Below, in pieces: positions 41,881 through 55,513 of a DNA stretch of 64,000 nt (the first letter of the stretch is position 1; each line of letters begins with the position of its first letter). Under the pieces are notes generated by a model. It saw only the letters and a list, made by a program, of their open reading frames with translations, did not search any database and was not told the DNA's origin. The stretch comes from Fragilaria crotonensis (taxonomy: Eukaryota; Bacillariophyta; Fragilariophyceae; Fragilariales; Fragilariaceae), in the NCBI GenBank assembly GCA_022925895.1, contig JAKSYS010000166.1, positions 1 to 64,000 on the forward strand, given 5' to 3'. A program made the translations under genes and the position numbers.

Positions 41881-43203
41881 ATTAAGATCTATTATACCAA
41901 GCGCGAGTGTGAAGGAAGTGCTTGTATAATGTAGTTACATCTTCGTATGGCACAGATGTTTGTCACGATGATATGTCCTTCCTCAGATGTCTGACATGAT
42001 TCAGGAAACAAGAGACTCCTATTGCAATGTTAATAGGTAACCTGACTGATGGATGCGAAGTGTGTTCGAATAGCGATGAATCATCGGACGTGTGAAGTGT
42101 AAAGTGTAAACTACAGACATGGGATAGGGAAATTCATCAACACCGTTGGAAAACTACTATGATTATTCCTTGTTTCACAGGCTAGTCAACAAGGCATTCT
42201 TTAACTGCGGTGTCTCCGAGGAAGGTTAGTGGGATTGTAGGACGCCGATCGCTACCGGCAGGCGACGGGCATCGAATGCTCGGGTCCATGAGAGATGTGA
42301 TGATAATCCAGGTGTCAACGAATGACACATCACAGTGTTACAATATTGGAGTTTATGAGTTTTTCCAAGCAAGACGACTGATAACTTATAACACATTTTG
42401 ACATGTTGACGTATTACTTTGGAGAAATGAAGTACAATGGCCTGGAAAAAAGGAACCAACAACATCAAATCAAAACAAATGCTTGCAAACAACACATTCA
42501 AAACTAGATGTGGTTCTGATGCCTTTTGCCTGCACTGCTAATAGCTCTACTACTTCTAAAAAAGCAAGTCATGCCTCCATGTCACTCAAATAAAGTCATC
42601 CTTGTTCAGTTCAGCAAACATAATGAAGGAGCAATGACTGCTGGTCCTCACCATTTCTGCTATAAGACCCCAGTAATTTTTGGGCGACCCCAAAGTATTT
42701 GTCCTAGGTAAATCCACCCACAGTTTTTCTTCCACAATTTTTTTCAGCAATTCTTGTAAATGGCAACAACTGAAGGTTACTTGTTGTTGCGTGAACGTAT
42801 CCAGAGCCCAGTTGTGCACCCAGTCCTTGTACTAGAAGTCAAGCACCGTGTACACCATAGGTTTTACGTGCAATGAGAAGTTTTTGTACAACTCCATACA
42901 AAAAATTGTTTAACTGGTCTGCAAAGTGCACAACAACAACCAGAACATCATCTTCCCTTGATTGCAACTTCTTCAAGGTGTTGCCAATCATGACAGGCAG
43001 CAATTGCAGCAACATAAGTGACCCTATTTGTGGTGAAACACCGTTTATCATGTCCATTCTGCTGATTTGGATGATGCCAAAGTGTTGGCCCTTTGTGGCC
43101 GTATTCCTTCTGCTGGCCATGGGATACAAGAAAATGCTTGACCCCATCTCTTTCACCAACACTTGTACTCTATGCATTCCAGGAGACATCATTGATTGGG
43201 ACT
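41881..43203. other. Spacer and older AT-rich block hit by the LINE
   Basis: After the RPL27A 3' end, the stretch from about 42,590 to 43,203 has protein-like minus-strand frames (for example one with EEKLWVDLPRTNTLG) of unrecognised origin. Its right edge is the LINE target; similar-looking sequence resumes at 52,213. Confidence 0.35.
43190..43203. repeat. Left target-site duplication of the LINE (14 bp)
   Basis: CATTGATTGGGACT, identical to 52199-52212. It brackets the whole LINE. Confidence 0.88.
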
Positions 43204-43298
43204 ACACAATTTTTTATTTCAGCTTTTCGCAAGTACGTTCAGTCCGTTGTCCGTAATTGCGTATCCCGAATAGGAAGTTGTCGCGTAGCAGCACCACC

Positions 43299-46200
43299 AT
43301 GACAATGACCGCTCAAGCGGCGATCAAGTCTCCTCCCGACCCCGCGGCGTATCATGATCCGAACCACCCAACGTATGGATTTCATACGACTGAGTGGCAT
43401 GACATGCCTCGACCACCAAACCACTCTGACTGGTTTTCAACTGAAGAACGGTACCGCCGCGAAGCCAACGCTCACGCGTATCGACAGCATGGAACACCTC
43501 AGAATTGGTACCGATACCTATCCCTTGGCTTCTTCGCGTATGATGATTGCACAAAGTTTGACACTCTTTGGATGAAGTACAGTTCGGATCCCGTCAACTG
43601 TCACCGTATGGTACTGTACAACTTTATGTATCACGTTGACAGGAAAATGGATATACCACCCAGATTGTCGGCCTGAGCTACCGATGTTTCTCAACCATAT
43701 CTTCAACGATATGCTCCACAATATCTTGCCATCAACACCATCGATATCACATGGAATGATCATATCCGCGGAGATCACGACGTTATGGACATCGAGGCGA
43801 CTCCATGGACGCAGGTCGGAACTAAGAAGCAGAAGACCACACGCAGTCAGTCTCCGCCAGGATCGCCAGGACAAACTGCACTTACCTCCAAGAACTCTAA
43901 CAAGGAAAGCGAGGCACATCCTGGTAACAACCCTGACGGTGGCACCGTAAATTCTTTCCCATTAAAGAAGCACAATGGAGACAACTCCAACAGCGGCTAC
44001 ACTCAAACCCCCACTACCACTCACCACGACAAAACTGCCCCCCCGGACCCTCCGATTGGTGCTCGCCATCCGCATCTACTAGCATCTTCCAACAAAACCA
44101 CCGCATCAGAGTCATCTTACACAGAGGGGAAACAATCCGCCCTGTACCCAGATATCAACATCCCAACAAACGATGGAACGTATCGTCTCACCTTTCGGTG
44201 GAGCCCAAATGGCGATTTCACTCGCTACAACGAACAATCAACTTTCTGGTTGAACGAAGTCCATGCCATGCTTTGCGACCTTTTTCCGGCAGATGATTGT
44301 TTTTTCTATCGATGGGAAAGTATTGACCTTCAACTTCATACGACCGTCACCGCTTTGTCCCCAGGGGAACTACGCGATTTCCTGTCACCAAACATCACGT
44401 TCTTATCCGCAACCTCCCAAATTATTTTTGGGGCGAGAGTGTGCTTTGCATCCAAGTATCCCGGCCAATGGCGATACAAAGAGACAACAGTACAAAAGCT
44501 CGCCGAACATCACGTTCAGGTAAAAATTTCAAACTCCACAACCACAAGCGGAAAAATTGTAACGGCTGGTTATATCTTGTTTAAAGCCGCCAGGACCACC
44601 CATCGTGACCGTTTCCTACAAAGTCTTCGTCAACAACTACCACCCGCGACTCCGTTCTTTGATATCTTACTGTTCCACCGTACACCTATGGAACAAAAAA
44701 TATCACATCTGGTTATTCAATGTGGAGAAACTCACGTGGCTCCCTTGTCACAATCCCTTTCTGCTCTTTTGACGGGAAGGAATTCACCTCTATTCTTATC
44801 GCGCTTAGCACTCACTCAACTGCAACCATTGCAAATTAGTGCCTACTTCGAGATGCAGGATGCCTATGCCAAATCATTGAAGTCATTCCCCTTGTTTCCG
44901 ACCTTAATTAATTTAGATCGCACCAGGACGGAATTCTTTGATGACGGCACGGTTCTTGAACGGTCAACCAGAGCTTGGGCAACCACCATCTTCAAGGATA
45001 GCGCAGAAGTCAGCGCCCGATGCGAGGTTGTGAATGGCGGCTTGGATCAAAAAGCTTACCTTTTAGTTCCTAAACCATTTGCCGCCACCGTAGAGGACCA
45101 TCTACGCCAGTACAGACTTCGCATCAACCCCATCGGACGACGGGAAGCCAGATTTCGTGACAGCTTGCCTGGGCTTCCATCAGTAATCCACATAGACAAC
45201 TCCACACAACAAAATCTGGAATTGTTAGAACTAATGTCATCAATGGAAATGTGGCAGAGAGCCCCTCCTGCCGTTCGAGGACTCTCCGACAAAACGACTG
45301 AAATCGAGGATCAATCCGCCTCAGCCAATGATCGCCGTCAGGAGAAGCCACGGGCCAACAACACCCCCAGCATTGGCAAAAGGAGCGCATGGGGACCAAC
45401 AGGACCGACGAACATCCCTGGCAAAGCATCAAACAGAACTACTACAGCATCCGAGCACGACGACAATACAGCTCTTACACAATCTGCGACACACTCCATA
45501 GGAACACCATCGATGATGTCGTCGGCAACAACGCGCCGACTGAACGAGTTGGAATCGCTCTTTCGTCAACAACAGCAGGAAACAGCCGAACACTCCACAC
45601 TCACGTCACAGACTGCCAGCAGGCTCGAACACGTAGAGTCCAAACTCGGCCGTATTGACGACATCGATGCTATCCTCAACGATAACAGGGACAAATTAGT
45701 CGTTACCATGGAGCGTCAACAGGATTCTCATGTCCAAATTCTCGATTTAAATATTCGAGTGTCCAAACTCATGGATGTTATTGATCGGATGGCATCACGC
45801 ATTGAAACGTTAACGGAAGCTTTGATCACCCACGGAGAAGAAACCGCCACTGAAGAACCTTTCATGCAATCATCTAATCGTCCTTCCCGCCCTCGACCAG
45901 ACGCCAACCGCAGGAGAACACTTGACGAAATGAAAGATCTTGTCGGCACGGAGGTGGATTCTCCACCTGATCCAGAGTCAACAACACAGTATGTCCCTCC
46001 TGAAACAACGCCTCCATCGACACACAGTCCAAGCCAGCAATGATCAACGCCCAATATCTCCACACATACCGTCACTTCACCATCGAAGAAGAAGACCACA
46101 TCCCTTCAGGAAGATCTAGAGGGGATGTCCCTAGAATCAGACGCACCCGAGAGGGAGACGACCAACTTTGTCGACACAACACACCTGCCCGTAACCCAGA

Positions 46201-46325
46201 TGGATTCATCTCTCCAATACGTGTCTCTTATGGATAACTCAGATGACGATTTTTCCACAACTACGCCCGATCTGGACGCTCAATACAATACAAAAAGCGA
46301 TTCAGAGGGAGGCGGAATCAAATGA
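43299..46325 (+). CDS. LINE ORF1 (RNA-binding/gag-like), interrupted by two TGA codons
   Basis: One continuous frame of 1,008 codons apart from TGA at 43674-43676 and 46041-46043. The first part (MTMTAQAAIKSPPDPAAYHD) is His/Tyr/Pro-rich. The middle, from about residue 280, is a folded region (FRWSPNGDFTRYNEQSTFWL and onward) with no named domain recognised. From about 740 a coiled coil (RRLNELESLFRQQQQE, then LEHVESKLGRIDDIDAIL) probably trimerises the protein, as in other LINE ORF1 products. The acidic end finishes in TGA overlapping the ORF2 ATG. If the TGAs are real stops, the longest intact piece is 43785-46043 (752 residues). Confidence 0.75.
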
Positions 46326-49300
46326 CTGCAACACCGTCATTACCCATCGAACGACAGCAGAACAGATCGGAGTTGGAAGCAGGATCTTTTTTCGACCAAA
46401 CTGTTGCCGAACACTCGCTCCATACTCTCCCGACAGCTCCTTTACTTCTCCTCCAGAAACAGCGACCAGGAAGAAAAGCATGGTCGACCCCATCAGATCC
46501 TCATCCTCACAATAGCTACGGCGATACAATTAGAGAAAAACCAAAGAACGGCATTCGAGTATTCTTCCAAAATGTCAAAGGATTGTCACATTCTACCGGT
46601 TTGGAAGACTACAATTATTACATGTCAAGTCTAAAAGCCTACGACGTCGATGTCGCTGGACTAGCGGAAACCAATACCGCGTGGCAACACCCGCATCTTC
46701 AACAAGACTTCCGGAAGATTGTTCATAAGCATTTCCGACAGAGTAAAATCAGCTTTGGGAGTCCCAATCAAACTGTCGATTCCTGTTCCTTAAACGAAAC
46801 GTATCAATCTGGAGGGGTAGCAACAGTGACTCAGGGTACTATGACCGCCAGTATATATGGCAATTCCATCTATGATGATACCGGTCTTGGTCGATGGGCA
46901 GGATTTACACTGCGGGGAAAGGAGGACTACAAACTCAGCATTATAACGGCATACCGGACCTGCGGAGGAAATGTCAAAACATCATCGGTTGGCAGCGTCT
47001 ATAGTCGCGAATACTTATATTTTCGCTCACAAGGCATCGCACACCCAAATCCTCGGAGACTATTCTTCACTCAGATCGGGGAAACAATACGTCGATTGAA
47101 AGAGGCTGGCCACATTATCATTCTAATGATGGATGCAAATTCCGACCTGTCGACCGACCACAGCTTTCAGGAATTCGTAGCCGAATGCGATCTACACGAC
47201 GTCCACCAAAGACATCCACCCCCATCCACGTACATCGGATCAGCACATAGGCGAATTGACTACATTTTTGGATGTGAAACCCTGATTCAAACTCATTATC
47301 GGTCAGGATCCCTATCATATTATGAAGGCCCACATTCAGACCACCGCGGACTATTTGTCGACATAATTCTACCTGAGTTCGCGAAGTATATGTATCAGCA
47401 GAAGATGGCACCAGCATCTCATCGCGCATTACACACGGGTAATCCTGAACTAGTCTCAGCTTACTTGAGCGAGGTAAGGAAAAATTATCAAGCACATAAG
47501 ATGGTCGCGCGCATCAATCATCTATATCAACGTCATGAAACCATGGAGAAGGACGAGCTCACTCGTCTCCTCACCGGCTGGGACGCCGATCAGGGACGAG
47601 CATTAGCGGCAGCCGAGCACAAACTTAGCCGGCCCCCGAAAAAATATCAATGGTCGCCAACTCTCAGAAATTCTGCATTGATAAGAAAGTATTGGGTAAG
47701 GCGTCTGAGGGAGTTAACACATAACGAGTGTTATCACGATTGTTTTCAACGATGGCAACGCGACATCCAAAGGTACGATCCACAGTTTGTACTTCCTCGT
47801 TTAACTGAGGTTTTGTCTATCGAGTCGGTCAGGAGGGAATTAAACTTGGCAACCAAAGCATTTCGTAAGGCGCAATCGAGCTCTGTCGACCTTCGACTAA
47901 AGTCATACGAGGATCTCATCGGGGTATACACAAGTGATGCAAACCCCTCCACAAAGGCAGAATCTCAAAGGAAAGCAAAAGTACTTATGACAACGATTCA
48001 GACCGAAACATGTAGAAAAACATTCGGATGCCTACGATCTGTTGTGAAACCTATAGTGCACTCGGGATTGTCATCGCTCCTGGTCCCTCAACATCCATCG
48101 GATCCACACCACAATGCAAACTCCGGAAAATCTGTGCATGAAATACTTCGGGAGACACCATCAGAAGACCTACAATGGGAGACTGTTATCGACCGCTCTG
48201 ACATGAAACGACATCTTTTGGATTATAATCGGGAAGCCTTTAGAGCGGCAGCAGCCTCCCCATGCGGGCATGGCCTCATCTATAACGCAGTCAAGTTCAC
48301 AGGTTTATCACCTGCAGCAAATGACGTATTGAAAGGCATTGTTCCCCCGGAGTGGCACGGCGACGATCAAGCCTTGAAAGAGTTTCTTGCATCCTTCACA
48401 ATACCCAATCATATTGCGGACGTCGGCCCAATTGGCACCAATATATCGGAAGAGGACGTCACAACAGGGTTTCGCAGATGGCGGGAGACGACCACGACCT
48501 CACCCTCTGGACGTCACCTTGGTCATTATAAGGCTCTCATTCAAGATCCGGAATGCCTCGCATGTCTAACGAAGTTTCTCCACATGACCCTATTCCATGG
48601 AATTGCTATCCCTCGTTGGTGCCAAGCCACTAGCGTATTAATTGAAAAGGATCCAGGTAGACCATGCATAAATCGTCTACGTATTATACATCTGTTCGAG
48701 GCTGACTTCAATTTCTTGCTAAAAATTTTGTGGGGCTCAAGGTTGGTCAAGAGGGCAGTTGAACACGACTTATTACACGATGGACAGTTCGGATCTGTCC
48801 CAGGGAAAACAACGATGGATCCCATTATGTTGACGCAACTTACCACTGATTTATCCAGGATCCTGAAAGTGAACATGGCAAGATTCGACAATGACGCCTC
48901 CGCTTGCTACGACCGGATTATCGTGGCGTTTGGTATGTTAGCGGCACGGCGCTGTGGAATGCCGGAGAACGCCATTCGGACACATTCATCCGCGCTCCAA
49001 CTCATGCAGTATGCAGTAAAGACGGTGTACGGAGTCTCGATTGACAAATACCAAGGTACCGATATCGAGCCTTTGTTTGGCACAGGTCAAGGGAGCGGGG
49101 CCTCTCCAGCAGTGTGGTTGTCCTTGGTGGTCTTATTACTCAATACCCTAGAAAAGTTAGTTCCCGAACGACTCAATTTTGAATCCCCGAACGGACTTTT
49201 GACTCACTCTTGACTCGTCGACGCGTTCGTGGATGATACATCATTGGGTATCAACGATTTTTACTCAGAAATGCCTATGGATGACTTGGTACAGCGCCTT

Positions 49301-52077
49301 CAGGAGATTGCCCAAACATGGGAGCGCATCTTATCTTTATCCGGTGGAGCTCTAAATCTCAAAAAATGCAGTTGGTACATCATGTATTGGGATTGGGTCA
49401 AAGGCCGACCACAATTGAGAGTGCGCGATCAGGATGACCCAATGGTGAACCTAAAAATGTCGTTCACTCCCGTACCGTCACAAGTCATCCCTAGAATGTC
49501 GCTTCATACATCCTCTCGGGTTCTTGGAGTTCAACTATCTCCATCTGGGAATTTCTCGGAGGCGATACGTGTTTACAAAGCGAAGGCTGATTCTTTCGCC
49601 GCCAGAATTAAGTCGCCGCGTATCGGCCTTTCTGAGGCAATTATTTTCCATCGTTCCATTTATGTTCCGACGATGAGGTATGGACTGGCTGCCATTTCGG
49701 CATCTGAGGAGGATTTGGCGGGAATCCAGAGCAAGGTCCTCGCGTCTTTGCTGCAAAAAATGCACGTCAGTGAAAAAATACCAACGTCTATCCGGCATGG
49801 CCCGATTGAGCTCGGAGGGTTAGACTTATATGACATGCGCACAGAACTCGGAATTGAAAGTCTGAAATTCCTCCGCAATTCAGTATTCTCAAACTCGGCG
49901 GCCGGACAAATGATAATCATGAATCTTCAATACTTACAACTCGAGGCAGGAATCGGTGAATCTATCCTGGAAAATCCTCAAATTGACATCTCGTACTTGA
50001 CCCCTTCATGGTTGACTTCCGTCCGAAACTTCCTGTCCAAGCACAACATGTCCATTACTCTGACTGACCAACCCACAATCCAAGCAGCCGGACCACATGA
50101 CCAATTCATTATGCAATCCCAACATTTGTCTCGATATACCCCCGGCAACAGCATGACCTGAATCTGGTCCGCATATACCTTCAAGTGAGCACTCTGGCGG
50201 ATATGACTGATGCGGACCAACCGAACCGAATCCAATTACCTTACTTGGAGGGGCAAAGACCGAGGGAGTGGGAAGAGACCATGACATGGCCCAGACAATC
50301 GACACCATCACATTCTCAGCGGCGATTATGGAAGAGGTTCATCGAATCATCTTATTTAAGATATATTCCATACTGGAAACAAAACCCACTGTATACAGCA
50401 TCACGCACGAGGTCAACTTTTCGTGAATCAATGGAGGCTCCTCCACAGACTGAAACTTGCGCGACCAAGATGCCTCTCCTGGAGTACCTCAAGACCCTAC
50501 CGAGGACGCAACGTCGTCTTGTGGGAGATGTAGTTCAAGTTGCAGACGACGTCCAAGTCTGGCGAGCCTTCCGTTCCAAAGAACGCCTTTTCTTCGCAAC
50601 GGACGGAGGTCTTCTCGGAACTCACGGTACATTCGGATGGATTTTAACATCGTCAAAACATATCTTATTCACATGCGGGGGGCCTGTTGACGGACCGAGG
50701 GACACAGCAAACTCCACAAGGTGCGAATTGAGCGGTATTGCATCTGCTCTACTTGTTATCGCATCGATATCACGCAATTGGGGACTTCCTCATCGTTGCA
50801 CGTTTCGCTGCATCACCGACAGTCGCGCAGCACTCTCAAAGATACACAAACAAATTCGTCGACGCCATGTGGATCATCGACAGCCATATGACTCGGATCT
50901 GCTGCTCCTCATTCGATCTCTTTTAATTGAAATTCGACGAATCGTTGCATTCAAATGGGTCAAAGGTCACCAGGACGCAATCAAATCATACGATAGTCTC
51001 CCTCGTTCAGTCAAATTAAACATTGATGCAGATTTCATTGCTACTCGTTATCGAGAACGGGGAAAACTGAAGTCTACCCCTAAGGTCGATCACTGCTTGG
51101 CGCAACGAGTGTCAATATCAATATTGGGATCCCGCCTAACGAGTCAATACGACTCTTGTATCCGGTATCATATCAACGGCTACCATCTGAAGCAGTATAT
51201 GCAGGCGAGGAAGGATTGGAACGAAGACACCTGGAACACAATCGATTTCGGAACGTTCGGACGACACTGTCGCAGGCTGTCAACATCACACAGAGCGTTT
51301 AACATGAAACTTGTTCATAATCAACTCCCACTCGGCTTTCGACGACATCAACGATCAACCAGCAAGGACGACTCTTTAAAGAAGTGTCCCTGTTGCGGCA
51401 TGGCAGACGAAGATGAACACCATTTGTTCCGATGCATTGCAAATCCATTCCATACAACAGGAATTACGCAACTACGAAGAGATACAGTGAGTGGACCACA
51501 TCCGTTACGAAAACTCCTTACGGAAGGCATCACACATTGGGTGAACACCGGATCTTCCAATTTTCAGGTATGCATAACCGATTATCCATCCCATATGCGA
51601 GAAGCGGTCCGAACCATTACAGCAGAGCAAGCGGCGATTGGCTGGGAAAATGCCATCAAAGGGTTTTTAAGCAAATCTTGGATGGACATCGCATCGATGG
51701 AATACGGGCATACAAACAAGTCGATCACAGAGGGGGAACGCCGCATGCGTCGGTGCATGGATGCACTGTTCAAATTTTCGCGCGGCATATGGAAATCCAG
51801 AAACTCCGTGCTCCACGAATCGGAAGAGGCCGTAAACCAGCGAATGAGATCAGCGACGGCGGATACTATCATATATCTGCATTCACAGGCGGATCAAATA
51901 TGCCATGAAGACCGATACTTATGTGAGCTTCCACTCGACAAGATACTGAGGAGTTCCCCGTCAACTCAACGCCGCTGGCTCAAAAGAATGAAGGACTCAA
52001 AGATACTTCATACACGACGGGGTGAACGCCAAACGCTGATAACGTCCTTTTTTCGTCGTTCTGACCCACCGCCATAA
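46322..52077 (+). CDS. LINE ORF2: APE endonuclease, reverse transcriptase, RNase H
   Basis: ATG overlaps the ORF1 stop (ATGA). The APE-type endonuclease spans about residues 75-345 (VFFQNVKGL, LAETNTAW, MMDANSD, HSDHRGLF). Reverse transcriptase is at about 740-1,080 with FDNDASACYDRI, GTGQGSGASPA and the catalytic FVDDTSL. RNase H begins near 50.59 kb (FFATDGGLLGTHGTFGWIL) with the later ITDSRAAL and WVKGHQDA motifs. Near the C-terminus CPCCGMADEDEHHLFRC is a zinc-binding cluster common in LINE tails. The breaks are a TGA at 49211-49213, directly before VDAFVDD, and a one-base shift at the CCCCC run 50139-50143. Without these it would be about 1,918 residues. Confidence 0.85.
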
Positions 52078-52198
52078 TCTTTGAATATTTTTAGCATAAA
52101 ATACCTCGCGCTACGGCGCCGGGTAGGGGTACACATTCGAGTCCGTGCGGTCTTGAAACGGTGACAACCCAATAATTAGGTTTTGTTTTGTTTTGTTT

Positions 52199-52212
52199 CA
52201 TTGATTGGGACT
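52199..52212. repeat. Right target-site duplication of the LINE (14 bp)
   Basis: CATTGATTGGGACT, identical to 43190-43203, directly after the TTTTG tail. Confidence 0.88.
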
Positions 52213-54315
52213 GGGAGATCTTGGTAAAGATCATGTCTGAGCAGATTAACTCCAAGAAGTATCTGATGTGTTGGAAGTGTCAGATCATTGGGATTGTCCA
52301 CCAAACCAAGGATACTTCTGCACAGCAGCTCTTTCATCTTTATCCGTGACACTCTAAGCAGACGAAAAGTCTGCAGAGTAGAGTCGTGCAGCATGACGAA
52401 GACTGTTTTCTGTAACTCCTTCATAAACTTCAAGCCCCTAACCAAGTTGGGGACTCCGGCTTCTTGTTACTAGTATCTGCCTTCCTAGTAGTAGATGTAT
52501 GCTGGAATTGTTAAGCAGAACTTACAGTGTGGAGCATGTAGCAAAAGTGCCTATGAGAAAAACAAAAAACCTTTTGGGGATCTGGAAAGTGGGTTTTTAA
52601 TGGATTCAATAGTTGAAATACTAAAACACCTTTATATTCCTCCTTGAACATTCCGTAACCTCATTTCGGTCCATTCCATTATTGACTAGTAGTGCTACGA
52701 TGGTGCAGCCAAAGTTGTGCCAATTGTAAATAGTTGAAATAGAACTTGACTTAAGGATACTTCTGCCGTTGCTTCACACACAACAAGCAAATGTGAAGGA
52801 AAGTAGGATAAGCGATACGCACCAAGAAAACCTCAGTTGTAATTTGGTTTTGCAAGGCCTTGTATGTGCATTCACAAATTTTACCAGTACTATCGATAGT
52901 AGCGCAGATGACAATTGACGAAAAAAGAAATGTTGCGAGTTGCGACCCTTGTCTTCGTTTTTTTTGTGCTACTGCACTACTCGCTACTCGGTGTACGGTT
53001 TCTGTGCACCCAGTACCCAGTACGAGTACCGTTCGCGCCATTCAACGATACGGGCAGGAAGTGTATGTTCATAATTAATAGAGAGGTCCGGGCTACTGTA
53101 ATTTACAGTGTGAAAGCCCTTAACCTTGCGAAGATATAGTTTTTTCTGCAACGTAATTTACACTGTAAAATAGATGTCCGGGTAAACTTGTTTTACAAAC
53201 AAAAAAACAAAACGAAGATTCCTAAGGAGTCTTTCATGATTTTAAAGTAAGATTCCATCCATCTACCGGCGGATGCACCATTTGAGACCTTCCATCAATC
53301 ACTCATCGCGCGACAAGAACGTCACCATGTCGACACGACGATGGTCATCGTTTCTGGAACGCCATTGTTGTCTCGTTCATTAACTTGTTCTCCCTATAGT
53401 CACTAGTACCAAATACTCCAGTACAATATTGGTCTACTAGAGTCTAGAGTCGAATAGTAGTACTCCAAATACACGTCGTTCCAGTCGATGACCTACAGTA
53501 CTACCGGTGGCTACTCTCAAACGTCTGAGTTGGCATGCTGAGTTGTTCGAAAGACGAAGCAAAACATCGCAGTTTGAAACTGGAGCTGCTGCTTCTGCAA
53601 CTTGAAGGCATTGTTATCCATCCATGACAACGGTGACGGTGACGGCGCTCATCCACCTGAGATGACGAGGAGCACCTGTCAATGATCTAGCTTTTTTCGA
53701 TGGGTCTTAAACGGAAAAATCGTCATTTCTTCCATTGTAGCTATCACCCAAATTAAGGGCGTTCACCACATTGCTATTGCAATCATCATCTTTGGCATCA
53801 GCACAGACGACATGGAATTTTTGTGTTTGCGCCCCAGAATCCAGACTTCTGCAAAACATAGCCGCCACATGATTAGTTCGAATGCTTTAACATAAACTTG
53901 TATCCAACTACCTGGTACCACCTTCAACGTTGGTCAATGTAAAGATGCAACGTGGAACTAAGAACTGAATGAATTGAACACGTGGAATGGAATTCTGGTG
54001 ATGTGAATTTGTTTGCAAATGTGCTCTTCAAATGTACGGTATGTCCTGAAATAACATAAGTTTGAGAGCGAGTCCCGTTTCACTTTGAACGGAACATTGG
54101 GCTCAGATCCGGTACTGGGGTTAAAAAGGGAAAATTAGATCCGATTAGGTTTCGGCTAATGGCCAACAAAGGAAAAAATCACTGGGGCGAAATCGAAAAA
54201 CCACGAATCCAAACAACGATTAGTAGATTATCGACCAATCCGACCCCTCTGAATACACACATTTACCACCGCCTGAAAAGCACAGTAGCATCTCATTCAC
54301 TTCACTATATTTACG
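52213..54315. other. Intergenic region downstream of the LINE
   Basis: The first 230 bp continue the older block split by the LINE (minus-strand protein-like frame to 52,445). The rest is AT-rich spacer with a GTAC/CTAG-rich stretch at 53,390-53,510 and the presumed promoter of the DHHC gene. Confidence 0.4.
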
Positions 54316-55513
54316 ATGCAGACAACACGCGAACGGCGTAAAGCAAAGGACGTTACGGTTTTGTCTCCGTCAGGTCTTTCATCAACACCTTCAACACCTC
54401 AAATCGCTGCTGTTCGACGACGAAAGTGGGGCACTGGACCTTTCGATGAGAACTGGTTAAACCTCGATTGCTGCGGGCTCGTGTGTGCTTTTATCACGTA
54501 CTGTTTGCACTGCTACGGTATTTTTGCCGTATGTTTCATACTGATTCCACCTTGGATGTCAGATACAGTAGAAGAGCGACGATCCATTACTCCCTTTGGA
54601 CATACTCACCGTTTGCTCTTCTGCATTGTGGCCGTGCTGGCGTGTGTGGCGCATTTCAAGGCCATGACGACTGATCCGGGTGCAGTTCCACCGGATGCGT
54701 CCCCTTTAGAGTTTCCTGAAGAAACGAACACGGAGGAAGAAGGTGGGGATGTCATCATCTCAACAACGCAAAAAGGGAAGCGTCTCTGTCGACGTTGTAG
54801 GTCTTTCAAGCCACAGCGCGCGCATCATTGCAGGTGAGTTTTCCAACAGTATGCGTCTGTTGAAGTCTTAATCGACCAGTTGCCTAAATTCTTCGAGTCT
54901 CTCTCTGCACGACTCAAATGATTTTCCAGTGTCTGTCGGCGATGCATTGTCAAGATGGATCACCACTGCCCTTGGGTGAACAACTGCGTCGGAATTGGCA
55001 ATCACAAGTATTTTTTTGCTGTTCATCTTCTACACGTTCCTCTCCTGCATCTATAGCATGTCATTGGTGGTCCTTCGATTTGCCATTTGCATGCAGCGGG
55101 CACATCCCTATGTCCACCAGCGAAGCATGCATTGCTTCGACCAACCGACTGATTTGTTGTACATTCTAGGGTTGGTTGCTGAATCGTTACTGTTCGGACT
55201 CTTTACATCTTGCATGATGATTGATCAGTGGGATGTCGTTAACAGCAACGTGACTCACATCGACCGGTTGAAGGGAGAGTCCGGAGGAGATCGTGTGGCT
55301 GGTTTGATCGAAGTTTTTGGACAGCTCAAGGGCAACATGTCTTCTCTCAGATGGGATTGCTTGTCGCCATTTGCGAAGGTTTACTTTCCGAAGGGAATGC
55401 ACGATGATATCATGGGTTTTTGTCGCCCATGTAGCGGCTTTATGGAAACATCCAGTGTCGAAATGAGCACGTCTAGTGGGCGAATGGTACGGAGTGTCGC
55501 TGAGATTGTATAG
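54316..55513 (+). CDS. DHHC-type palmitoyltransferase
   Basis: Membrane S-acyltransferase that palmitoylates Cys on target proteins, usually at the Golgi, ER or plasma membrane. Exons 54316-54833 and 54930-55513 with a 96-nt GTGAGT-CAG intron that splits the Cys-rich domain. The spliced domain reads [36 protein letters not shown] and VGIGNHKYF, with the catalytic DHHC intact. Two membrane helices precede it (about residues 53-80 and 98-116) and two follow. A TPTD-type family motif is seen as TTDPGAVP. The frame shifts at a T7 run (55011-55017): with six T the expected [14 protein letters not shown] helix follows, giving 366 residues. As written, translation would end soon after, removing the last two helices. 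Confidence 0.86.

Larger units (their letters stand above)
43204..52198 (+). mobile_element. Full-length LINE with two ORFs, endonuclease, RT and RNase H
   Basis: An 8,995-bp non-LTR retrotransposon bracketed by a perfect 14-bp duplication. The 5' leader is about 95 bp, then ORF1 (43299-46325) and ORF2 (46322-52077) overlapping by ATGA. The 3' end is a (TTTTG)n-like tail (52,180-52,198) instead of poly(A). The APE endonuclease, RT, RNase H and C-terminal Cys/His cluster place it near the I/Ambal-type LINEs; the exact clade needs a tree. The only breaks are three in-frame TGA codons (43674, 46041, 49211) and one single-base shift at a C run (50139-50143). Perfect target duplications and long frames indicate a young insertion. 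Confidence 0.9.
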
